A DNA stretch of 64,000 nucleotides from Picocystis sp. L7. Taxonomy: Eukaryota; Chlorophyta; Picocystophyceae; Picocystales; Picocystaceae. Where the stretch lies: contig QXJR01000007.1 of assembly GCA_020975725.1 (NCBI GenBank), forward strand, positions 186,001 to 250,000, in the 5' to 3' direction. A program made the position numbers and the translations under genes. Positions 40,474 through 49,500 of this stretch are shown piece by piece (positions within the stretch are counted from its first letter, which is position 1; every line of letters starts with the position of its first letter). The notes under the pieces were generated by a model. The model was not told where the DNA came from. It saw only the letters and a program-made list of their open reading frames with translations, and ran no database searches.

Positions 40474-41634
40474 CTAATCAAGCTCCCCCGCTCCCCCTGC
40501 AGAAGTGTGCTCGGCACTAGTGTTGAAACTCCCGCTCCCTGACGAGGGAGTTCCTAGCCAACGTTCGCTCTCGCTCCAAAGCAACTCGGCTACTGACTCA
40601 TCCCTGGCATCCTTGGCGTGCATGCCAACGTTGCAGTCGGCGAAGTACTGTCCACCTAGTTCCTCCACGCTAGGGCTCACGGCGCAGTACAAGATGCCAG
40701 AGATGCCCTGCTCTGATGACTTGCACGTGCCCAACCCATGAAAGCAGTAGTCCGCCCAGCCGAACAAGTTCCGTTGCCACGACCCCATTTCCCAGCCCAA
40801 GTATCGATAGACCCCGGTGGAGAGCACGAAACCTGGATTGACTGACACCGCAACCACATCCTTCCCTTCTGCTTCCATTCTACGATTGAGCTCCACAGCA
40901 TGCAAAATGTTGGCCACTTTGGATTGCCCATAGGCATAGAGCGGCGAGTGTCCCATTCTGTCCAGGGGCGTTCCGATGTATTGGAATCGTATCCCGGAAT
41001 GGATTCGAAACCTTGGGTTTTCTCCATAATGGAAGTAATGAGAGGAGCAGGTCACGTTGACCACGCGGGATTTGCTTCCGGACTGCTCAGCGCCTTTTTG
41101 AAGCAGCGGCAAAAGCAGATTGGTCAGGTGGAAATGGCCCAGGTGGTTGGTGGCGAACTGCACCTCGATCCCTTCTTCGTTGGTGCGGAACGGACACATA
41201 CATACGGCTGCATTGTTGATGAGCACGTCCAACTTGTCCCGTTTCCTTCTCAGAACGTCCGCGAAGGATTCGATCGATTCCCTGCTTTCGAGGTCGCATT
41301 CAAGTGCTTGGACGTCTGCATCGGGCAGTTCCTCTCGGATGTTTCGCATCGTTTCGTCTCCTTTGTGCTTCTGCTTCGCCGCAACCACCACACTCGCTCC
41401 GAACCTGCATAGGGTCTCGGCCACTTGCCTTCCCAATCCAGACGTGGCGCCGGTGACGACGACGGTCTTCCCGCGTATCGCATCGCCGTGCAAGGCCATC
41501 ACATCTGCGCCGGTGGTGGCGGATCCGAAGCCGTTCGGACCGGGTGCGCCGGCGAGATGGGCCCAGAATCCCACCGCCATTTCCTTGGTCTCGTCTTCGA
41601 GGACCGAGACCTGTTTTCCCGTGTCGCACGCCAT
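40474..41634 (-). CDS. short-chain dehydrogenase/reductase, retinol dehydrogenase-like
   Basis: A 386-residue classical SDR. It has the NAD(P)-binding VVVTGATSGLGRQVAETLCR, the cofactor-adenine motif ALECDLESRESIE, LDVLINNAAVC, FATNHLGHFHLTNLLLPLL and a catalytic Ser in VVNVTCSSHYFHYG. The active-site YGQSK follows (YxxxK), then VSVNPGFVLSTGVYRYLGWE. The sequence resembles the retinol dehydrogenase/WWOX/POR-like branch; substrate is unknown. It lacks features that would make it protochlorophyllide reductase. I chose the ATG at 41634 (MACDTGKQV), giving ~57 residues before the Rossmann fold; the frame upstream to 42126 has no ATG and reads as non-coding. Adjacent tail-to-tail with HPPD and head-to-head with a GNAT gene. 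Confidence 0.85.
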   Translation of the reverse strand: MACDTGKQVSVLEDETKEMAVGFWAHLAGAPGPNGFGSATTGADVMALHGDAIRGKTVVVTGATSGLGRQVAETLCRFGASVVVAAKQKHKGDETMRNIREELPDADVQALECDLESRESIESFADVLRRKRDKLDVLINNAAVCMCPFRTNEEGIEVQFATNHLGHFHLTNLLLPLLQKGAEQSGSKSRVVNVTCSSHYFHYGENPRFRIHSGIRFQYIGTPLDRMGHSPLYAYGQSKVANILHAVELNRRMEAEGKDVVAVSVNPGFVLSTGVYRYLGWEMGSWQRNLFGWADYCFHGLGTCKSSEQGISGILYCAVSPSVEELGGQYFADCNVGMHAKDARDESVAELLWSESERWLGTPSSGSGSFNTSAEHTSAGGAGELD

Positions 41635-42086
41635 CGCAAGCGCCGCGATTCCGCGCACGAGAGTGGAACGAAGGTGGACGAAGCAGGCGTATGTATGGGC
41701 GACGCTTTCCCTTTCGTTGCGTCGCAAGCCTCCAAGGCGCGCCAGAGAAGGCTCCTGGTCGCGTTTTCGTCCTCTCAAGAGGCAGACGGACCGCCACCAG
41801 GTTCCTTCTTGCTTCCGAATCGGCGCGAACGGCGGCACGTGTGGCGCGAATGGCGTTGGACGCGCGAGTCGACTCCTCTCGAAACGAAACCCGACGAGTC
41901 CGGAAGAATGGATCGGAGGGACATTCCGATCGAACCCGAACGCGTTCCCTTTCAAACCCGGAGGGAGATCCCTTACGGGTCGATGCGTGGGTTCGAAAAG
42001 GGTGCGATTTCGGGTTCGAAAGGGATTGGGTTTCGGGTCGGAAAGGGATGGAGAAGGGAAACGGTTGGGACGCACGTGGAGAGGGC
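41635..42086. promoter_or_regulatory. divergent promoter SDR/GNAT
   Basis: 452 bp. CGAACCCGAACG near 41930, GGGTTCGAAAAGGG near 41988 and CGGGTTCGAAAGGG near 42011 are clustered in the half nearer the GNAT gene, again the recurrent TTCGAA/GAAAGGG class. Confidence 0.4.
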
Positions 42087-42752
42087 ATGGCCGCGCGCAC
42101 GTGCGTGGCGCACGTGTCGACGCCACGCCATGTTCGCCGGACCCGGCTGCGTTGCAGGGCTCTCTTCGAAGGGAAGGAGGTGCTGCGGACCTACCGGAGG
42201 CGCCTCGGAAACGGAGACATCGCGGTGAGGGAGATCCGAAACGAGGAAGCAGAGACGGTCGCCGAGCTGCTTACGGAAGTCTTCGCAGAAGAAATGGGAA
42301 CGACCTACCGTCCTTACATCCTCAAGCAGGTGGGAAACTACCTCCGAGAGAAGGTGGAGGCATCGCCAGACGTGGTGTGCCTCGTCGCAGTCGAAGTGGA
42401 AGTGGGAACGGGACGCGAGGCAGTCGTTGGAACGGCAGAACTGTCGTTCAACGCCGCGACCAGGTCCGTGTACAATCTGCAACCTCCAGAGGAGCATGCG
42501 TACATGTGCAACCTCGCCGTGTCCGACAAACATCGAAGGAAAGGATGCGGGAGCCTCCTGCTCTCGTCCTGCGAGGAACTGGCCTCGCTCTTCGGCAAGG
42601 AAGAGTTGTACGTACACGTCCGCCTGGTCGACGAACCTGCCAGGAAGATGTACAGAAAGACGGGATACGACACGTGGAAGATCGAAGGTCCAATGATGAG
42701 CATCGGGAGAAGGAGGAGAGCCCTGCTCAGAAAGAAGCTGACGTCGGGATAA
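42087..42752 (+). CDS. GNAT-family N-acetyltransferase, probably plastid-targeted
   Basis: A 221-residue protein. The first ~35 residues (MAARTCVAHVSTPRHVRRTR and on) lack acidic residues and are rich in Arg, Thr and Ala, as in a plastid transit peptide. The GNAT core follows: IAVREIRNEEAETVAELLTE, VVGTAELSFN, then the acetyl-CoA site AYMCNLAVSDKHRRKGCGSL (the R/Q-x-x-G-x-G/A pyrophosphate loop is RRKGCG), then LYVHVRLVDEPARKMYRKTG and YDTWK. This resembles the plastid GNAT group of plants that acetylates protein N termini and lysines. Substrate remains inference. The start was chosen for its transit-like sequence; the frame is open upstream through the promoter region. Confidence 0.8.
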   Translation: MAARTCVAHVSTPRHVRRTRLRCRALFEGKEVLRTYRRRLGNGDIAVREIRNEEAETVAELLTEVFAEEMGTTYRPYILKQVGNYLREKVEASPDVVCLVAVEVEVGTGREAVVGTAELSFNAATRSVYNLQPPEEHAYMCNLAVSDKHRRKGCGSLLLSSCEELASLFGKEELYVHVRLVDEPARKMYRKTGYDTWKIEGPMMSIGRRRRALLRKKLTSG

Positions 42753-43027
42753 ACAAACTTCAAGTGCAAAAGAAGGGTTGCTGCGCGTTGCTTCCATTCT
42801 TCCCAGGAAGCGCACGCTCTGCACAGCTCACTCCAAACATGTCAAACCGCGAGATTTTCAGACAGAGAACACTACGTGCGTTATTTATGGGGTATTTCCA
42901 CTCTAGATTTGTGCAAGCGTGGGAAACGTTGTGCCAGTGCAGGGGGTGGATGCGTCCTCCGACGAGCATGCGTTGCCCGTTGCAGGGCAGAACAAGGCCC
43001 TGAGCCATTCTCGTGTGCCAAACTGGC

Positions 43028-43711
43028 CTAAGGTGTGAAGCGGCCGAAATGGGAGTCTTCTTCAGCGGGCGCGAGCAGGTTGCTGCTACCTCTGAAAATG
43101 CCGTTGGTGGAAGTCCAGGGTTTGCCTTCCTTCATGAACGCAGTCAAGGGCACCGTTTCTAGGCACCCATCCTCCCAGTTGATTTCCGTCATGATGGCAG
43201 CTTCTATGTACAGCGTGGCAGGGGAAGACAGCGCGTGAAAGTTGAGCACCTTCCATCCTCCCAGTTCTGGATCTTGCCTCTGCGTGATGGCGGGAATGGG
43301 CACCGCATAGTCCTCCCATGCGTCGCTCATGTCCAGTAACACAGGTGTTGAGAAGAACGGTTCGGGTGCTTCGGTGGCTTCGAAGACGACCTCCACCGTT
43401 CCGCTTCCTTTGGCTCGCACGACCAGCGACCCTCCGCCGGCAAGGACGGGTGCCTCTGCTTTGGCTCGCAACGAGAGCGCTCCCCAGGGCCTGATGTTGG
43501 CGCGTATGACGTTCTCACCTCGAAGATCGTGGTCGAATTCGAACTCGCCCAGCCAGGAGAAGCTTCTCCAGCTGCTCCCCAGCCCATCTGCATCGTACAC
43601 CGTCAGGTACGTGGTGTCCCAGCACACGTCTTCTCCTTCCCTTCTCAGGAACGTGCGTCCCGAGGTGCCCAGCAACGCGCCCATCCATGCGACCGCCCAC
43701 CACGTCCGCAT
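43028..43711 (-). CDS. secreted beta-sandwich-like protein, paralogue of 29990-30724
   Basis: A 227-residue protein with a likely signal peptide (MRTWWAVAWMGALLGTSGRT). It continues LTVYDADGLGSSWRSFSWLG, IRPWGALSLRAKAEAPVLAG and GSLVVRAKGSGTVEVVFEAT, then WEDYAVPIPAI and TLYIEAAIMTEINWEDGC. It shares with the other copy the Y-x-D/N-x-L-x-x-x-W-x-x-x-x-W opening, the P(W/F)GA(L/V)SL block and length, but the two are clearly diverged. The pattern is CBM-like; no catalytic residues can be assigned. The start codon lies 776 bp from the left edge of the LTR retrotransposon, so the element inserted into the upstream side of this gene. Confidence 0.6.
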   Translation of the reverse strand: MRTWWAVAWMGALLGTSGRTFLRREGEDVCWDTTYLTVYDADGLGSSWRSFSWLGEFEFDHDLRGENVIRANIRPWGALSLRAKAEAPVLAGGGSLVVRAKGSGTVEVVFEATEAPEPFFSTPVLLDMSDAWEDYAVPIPAITQRQDPELGGWKVLNFHALSSPATLYIEAAIMTEINWEDGCLETVPLTAFMKEGKPWTSTNGIFRGSSNLLAPAEEDSHFGRFTP

Positions 43712-44487
43712 CGTGCTCGTTCGGCTTTGAATGCTTGGAGAAGATCTCCAATGCACCGAGACCATCCCCTGCCCTCCCCTCCCCTCCCTTTGTCTCTCCC
43801 TCTCCCCCTCTCGACCCCGGTGGGGGAGACGAAGAAAAGGCGGTTCGAACACTTGAACCGAACGACCGTTCCCGTGGCTGTAGCATCCCCAACCGCCCAG
43901 GAGCAAGGGAGGGGGGATGCGAAGTGCATTTCGAGCGTACGAAACGAAAAATATAAAAGGAACGGTTGTCGGGGATAAGCGTGTCCGTGGAGACGGGAAA
44001 ACGCAAAGATAATCGCCTACGCGCCCCCGCACTAGGGTCGGATCCCAAGACCCTGGCCAAGGAAGACGGTCCCTTCTCCGTGGCGCCAATACGCCATCCA
44101 CATTGCTCTACCCCGAGCGAAAAGTAAAGGGTGCGAATGGAGGAGGCAAGGGTTGCCTACAACCACAGAACCCTCCACCTCGAAACATGCACGTGCGCAA
44201 TCGAACCACGGCGGTTCGTCGGATCGTGCCAAGCCCACCCCCCGAACTGCCGATGCAAGGACCCTTGGAGCAATACAAAACCAACGGCGTGCTCGTTTCT
44301 TGCCATCCTACGTTCTTCCCACGGGCGGGCCCATCCTCGCGGGGGCCGGGTGGAAGCCATGATGCCTCCCCTCCCTTGTGCACGGGAGCTTCCTTGCTCT
44401 GTCCATCTTGCGGTCTTGTATTCGTCTTTCTCACGGCGTGCGCCCATGGTGTTCAAGCCAGGCACGTTTCGCCGAGGGGGTCCACGG
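43712..44487. promoter_or_regulatory. upstream region of secreted-protein gene, up to retrotransposon
   Basis: 776 bp with GGTTCGAACACTTGAACC near 43834 and pyrimidine-rich tracts. No gene is supported. The last four bases (ACGG) form the left copy of the retrotransposon target-site duplication. Confidence 0.4.
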
Positions 44488-45206
44488 TGTAACGGCCAGC
44501 GAGGCCTCCCAGGGTCCCTACGAGACCCTGGCCTACGGGACCAGACCCCCGGGACCCCATATGGATGAAGGGCAATGGTGTCCCCTCTCAAACAACGGCT
44601 GTACCGTTCCGGAACTGGAGTCAGTCCCCTTGGGGGTTCGTATTGAAGGAAGGTCGCCCCGGTTCAGAACGGGTTTTCCTGTAAGGGACATCGAGGATTT
44701 AGACCGAAACAGACCGACTAAAGGGGACCGACCCCATCTCTACCTTTGCTTCTGGAAGGTAGGGCTGGGGTGCTGGACGGTGTCGATGCGACTGCCAGCT
44801 CACGTTCGCCCCGGGGCGAACGCAACGGACGGTCAGATGTGACTCTAGGGAGCACGTGGGCTGCCATGGCACCCCTGTTGCCCCAATTCCAACCGCCAGT
44901 GAGAGGCGGTGAGAGAGAGGTAGACCCTTGGTCCCTCTTTGCTTTGTGATACACTTCTTCTACTTGCCAAGCCAAGTGCGCAACACGCCTCCTCCTCCGA
45001 CCCTGACCAACGCAACAGGAGAAACCACTTGGACGCTCCAGCACGTCCGTTCTCGCCTCCCACGCCGGCCGAGGCTCCTTCAACTCAAGGGAGAAGAGAG
45101 AGAGAAGAAGACCCCGGTACAAGGGGTGAGAAGCCCGTCCTCCACGAGACCCTCGTCACCAAGAGTACGTGTGTTGGGTCATTCAACCACGGACGCAAGT
45201 CTAATA
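44488..45206 (+). repeat. 5' LTR of the retrotransposon
   Basis: 719 bp, starting TGTAACGGCC and ending CAAGTCTAATA. It appears identical to the 3' LTR: the short ORFs in every frame are the same in both. It contains a perfect 20-bp palindrome at 44803-44822 and an 8-bp stem with 7-nt loop close to its start. Confidence 0.93.
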
Positions 45207-45252
45207 CTGTCGAAGCCTACTCTGGGGAGAAGACGGCGTTTCGTTTGCAAGA

Positions 45253-46509
45253 ATGGACGATACGGACCACGCCACAAGAATGAGCACTCTCCGAAGAGAG
45301 CTTGAACAAGAACGAAGCGAAGGGCACATCCTTCGTGGAAGAGTCGCTGATCTTGAAGCCCAAGTTGAGGCTCTTCAAGCCATACCACCTGATGGTAATG
45401 AATTGGAAGTAGCGAAAGACCTTCTCGATGGTGATGACTCTCCAAGTACCGATCAAGGCGCTCCCGCCGAACCCATCAGTTTGTCCGAAGAAAAGGGGCT
45501 CCCACACCTCACAAGTTTGTATGGGACAGCATTGCAAGACTCCAAGAACATACAAAAGGTCTCCCTTGAAAAACCTACCAAGTTCACTGGGCTGGAGCTT
45601 GAGGAAGACCCCTACTCCCTCACCTATTGGTATAGGGATGTGTTGTGTTGGTGCCAGGCCTACGCCTTCGATCGACCGAAGGAACAATTGGTCCTAGCCA
45701 TCAGTCAAGCACTTGGAGGAACAGCCAAGTCCATGGTCCAGAACCTCATCATGAAAGACCCTGATGCTTTGCAATCGGTGGAGGACCTGCACTCATATTT
45801 GAAAAAGACATTTCAAAACCAAGATCCAGGCCCCGAAGCGTGGCGCGAGTTCCACACCACCAGAATGAGAAGGTCAGAAAATGTTTTGCACTTTTTGAAC
45901 AGGTTGGTGCAGCTCAGCTTTGTGGTGAATGCCAGCAGCTCTCCTGTTTGCCGTACTCTGTCCGAGCATGACATATCAGCCAGGCTACAACATGGTCTGC
46001 CAACATACCTCCAAAAGGCTTTGTATAAACACCTGGAGCATCTAATTGATGTTGATAAGGTTCCAGACATGGAGCCAGGCAACCTGGCAGCCACCATATT
46101 CAAACTTGAACGCGAGGCGGCTGAACCAACAAGGAAGGATATCAAACAGCCTGATGAAAAGTGGAGAGGACGATCGCCCGCGAATCGCGAGTATCGACCG
46201 ACACCGCAGCGAGCGGCGTACCGCTCTGCAGCCATAGCAGCTGCCATGCCAACTCAGCAGCAACAAACAGCAAGAAGCGATGGATACCCCAAGCGTCAGC
46301 ACAAGCGGTTTGATGATTTGGAAGAGGAACAGAAAAATGCGATCATCAAAGTCCAAACACAGCTGGCCAGCAAGCCACTTGGGGGTAAGCTTACCCCAGA
46401 GGAAAAGAACCTTTGCCTTGCACATGCTCTGTGCCAGCGATGCCGTCGATATGGTCATGATCAATCAGTCTGCAAGATGGCATCAGTGATGGGCGCGCCA
46501 AAAAACTGA
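45253..46509 (+). CDS. gag: retrotransposon gag-like protein
   Basis: A 418-residue ORF starting 46 bp after the left LTR. An N-terminal coiled-coil-like stretch (TLRRELEQERSEGHILRGRV) is followed by a retrotransposon-gag-type helical region (FTGLELEEDPYSLTYWYRDV through VLHFLNRLVQL). Near the end a CCHC zinc knuckle, CQRCRRYGHDQSVC, is present with C-x2-C-x4-H-x4-C spacing. The gag stop and the pol start overlap as TGATG, an arrangement that could allow coupled termination and reinitiation; the mechanism is inference. Confidence 0.85.
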   Translation: MDDTDHATRMSTLRRELEQERSEGHILRGRVADLEAQVEALQAIPPDGNELEVAKDLLDGDDSPSTDQGAPAEPISLSEEKGLPHLTSLYGTALQDSKNIQKVSLEKPTKFTGLELEEDPYSLTYWYRDVLCWCQAYAFDRPKEQLVLAISQALGGTAKSMVQNLIMKDPDALQSVEDLHSYLKKTFQNQDPGPEAWREFHTTRMRRSENVLHFLNRLVQLSFVVNASSSPVCRTLSEHDISARLQHGLPTYLQKALYKHLEHLIDVDKVPDMEPGNLAATIFKLEREAAEPTRKDIKQPDEKWRGRSPANREYRPTPQRAAYRSAAIAAAMPTQQQQTARSDGYPKRQHKRFDDLEEEQKNAIIKVQTQLASKPLGGKLTPEEKNLCLAHALCQRCRRYGHDQSVCKMASVMGAPKN

Positions 46510-49500
46510 TGGCTCTCCGTCCGGTAACGCAGGTTACCGCGACGGAGCCGGGAGCGAAAACTGCAGCCGCCCCGGTGAACAACAGTAGAGATCCAGTCTG
46601 CTTACACTCATTGACTAATGTGAAACCAAGACAGGAATTTCTTGCTGCAGAAACATACTTTGGAAACAGGAAACAGAGAATTAGAACCCAGGCCTACCTG
46701 GATACTTTAGCAAGTCACTGCTTTATCAGTGAAAAGCTTTTCAAGAAACTGCAGGATGCTGACCCGTGCCGTTCATCTTGGCAGTATACGACAGACAGCG
46801 TAGATTTCACAGTGGCTGTGGGCCAAGATGTTCACACTGCACCTGTGATTGAAGCTACGTTTACGATCGATGGATTCCGCACTCGCATGAACTTTGGAAT
46901 AGCACCTCTGGAAACGTTCGATTGTATCCTGGGAGCCACCTTCTGCCATCAGCATTTGGAAGCACTGGACTGGCAGCAACACAGAATGATCCTGCGCGGA
47001 CGCAATGGAACCAAGTTTACAGTGTATGGGGATCATCAGTTCCTGTCTTCAAGGAAACTGGACCTCATCGTGCCCCGGAGCGAAGCTCGCGCAGCAGTCA
47101 AGGACCCAGGCTGCTTGTTACTCATGATACAGCCTATGGACCCCACTCCAGAAATGATAAGTGAGGAAGAAGACTTCAGCAGAGTGCGCAGCCAACTCAG
47201 CGATGCATGGGACCTGGATGACCAAGACCAGGCCCGGCTAGATGACCTGATAGAAAAGAAATATAAGCACCTGTTTCAGCCTCGTACCGAGTTACCGCCC
47301 GAACGAGTACCAGGAGAGATGTTCAAGGTTCAATTGATGGAGGGCGCTACGCCCCAATATCGTAATTACTACCGGCTGTCCCCGCAGCAGCAGACTGCAC
47401 TGAAGGAACTGATCGCCGAGTACGTAAACGCAGGTAAGATGGACCTGTGTGCTGGATCCAGCTGGGGAGCCCCGGTCATACTGGTTCCCAAGAAGGACGG
47501 CGGATGGCGAGTCGTTTTCGACTACCGCCTTCTCAACAATGTTACGGTCAAGGATCGCTATCCTCTGCCGAGGATCGATGACTATCTGCAGAACTTGAGG
47601 GGAGCCAAGTACTTTTCATCGCTTGATGCGATGGATGGCTTCCATCAGATCAGAATGGACCCAGATGATGTGGACAAGACTGCTGTGGTGACCCCCTTTG
47701 GGTCATTTGTATGGAAGGTCATGCCGATGGGGGCTGCGAACGCGCCATCGATGTTCCAGCGCATGATGAATAGAGTGTTTGGGCACCTGCTATATTTAAA
47801 AGTGTACATGGATGACATCTTAGTACACTCAGAGACAAAACAGCAGCACTTTCAGCATCTGGAGGAGTTCTTCGCCGTATGCGAACAAGCCGATATTCGG
47901 CTCAAGCGATCAAAGTGTCACTTTTTCATGAGCACCCTGGAATGGGTAGGCTTTCGCATTCGAGACGCGCAGTTGGCCTGCACAGGCCGTCTCCTCGATA
48001 AGATCCAGCAGTTCCCGCGCCCCACATCGCAGCGCGAAAATATGGCTTTCCTGGGGTTATGTCAGTTCTACATGCGGTTTGTTCCTCACTTTGCGGAGTT
48101 GGCTTCCCCACTTACAGAGTTGAACCAAGCATCATTGAAATACAACTTTGCTGCATACTGGAAAGAGCCACAGGAGAAAGCCTTCAAAAAACTGGTGACA
48201 GCTTTAAATAGCCCACCAGTACTGGCTCTCTTTGATGAGGACAAACCCATCAGGGTAGAGACAGATGCCTCAGATATTGGTATGGGTGCGTCGCTGATGC
48301 AGCAGGATGAGCAAGGCACATGGCGACCCGTCGAGTACTGGTCGAAGAAGTTCAACAGCGCGCAACAGAACTACCACCCTGCAGAAAAGGAAACCTGCGC
48401 GATACTTTATGCATTACAACACTGGAGACATCTTTTATTTGGGCAGAACTTTACGGTCATCACCGATAACAAGGCCAGTCATTTTCTCAATACCAAGGCC
48501 ACTGAACAACTGTCCCCCAGAGAAATGAGATGGGTGGAGAAGCTGGCTTACTTTGCTCCATTCACTGTGGAGTACAGACCTGGCTCTGAAAATATTGGAC
48601 CGGATTATCTCTCTCGCCATTCAGCCCAGGTTAGGAAAGGAACAGTATATTGTATACTTGATTTGTGTGCTGGGATGGGCACTACGCTCCGTGCACTGGA
48701 AATGGTCATACCAGAAACTGCAGACTACACCTTGGACTACATTGCAGTTGAGAAAGACGCGGACTGCAGAAGCGTCATCCAGCGCGTGTTCAATCAAGTG
48801 CGCCTGGCTCGGCCAGGCCTGTTCGCTCGCAAGGACATCTTCCGATATGGTGACGATGTTGCTGCTCTGGCGCATCGTCGAAAGCTTCCCCCAGTTCACC
48901 TGCTCATTGCAGGTGTGCCTTGCCAGCCGTTCTCGCGCGCAAACACAGATGCAAGTAAACCTCCGCTGGGCCTTTACGATGATCGAGAACTCTTTACAGC
49001 TGTGGGAAAACTTCACAGACGACTACGATCGCCAGACTTTGTGATAGAGTGTACCCCGTTTGCACCCCACCTGGAATCTCACTTGGACACAATCTCCCAA
49101 TGGTTTGGGGAACCCAGTACTGAAGACCTTTCTCAGTATGGAGCTCAAGCACGGACCAGGCTCTGTTGGACCTCGCTGCCACCAGCCCCGGTATCAATGG
49201 GCACCACGAAACATACTCCCCTCACATGGCAGGAATGTTTGGATCCAGGGGCACACGCCCCAAAAGACGCTTTCGACAGGCCTCGTCTTAAATGCCCCAC
49301 CCTGATGGCCAGCGCACGGTCCCATAGTGACCGCTCGCGATCCACCTGGGTACACGGCAATGACGGGGAGCTCCGTCCGCTGACCACCAGCGAGCGTGAG
49401 CGACTGGTAGGAGTACAGGCAGGTGACACTGCTGCAGTTGATGTCAGTGAAGCCGGTCGACAGCGCATGTGCGGCAACGCCTTTCCAGTAGGATGGATTG

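Noticed and set aside
40474-41634. Protochlorophyllide reductase
   Set aside because: The SDR core fits, but POR-specific loops and conserved cysteines are not evident; a retinol dehydrogenase-like SDR is safer.
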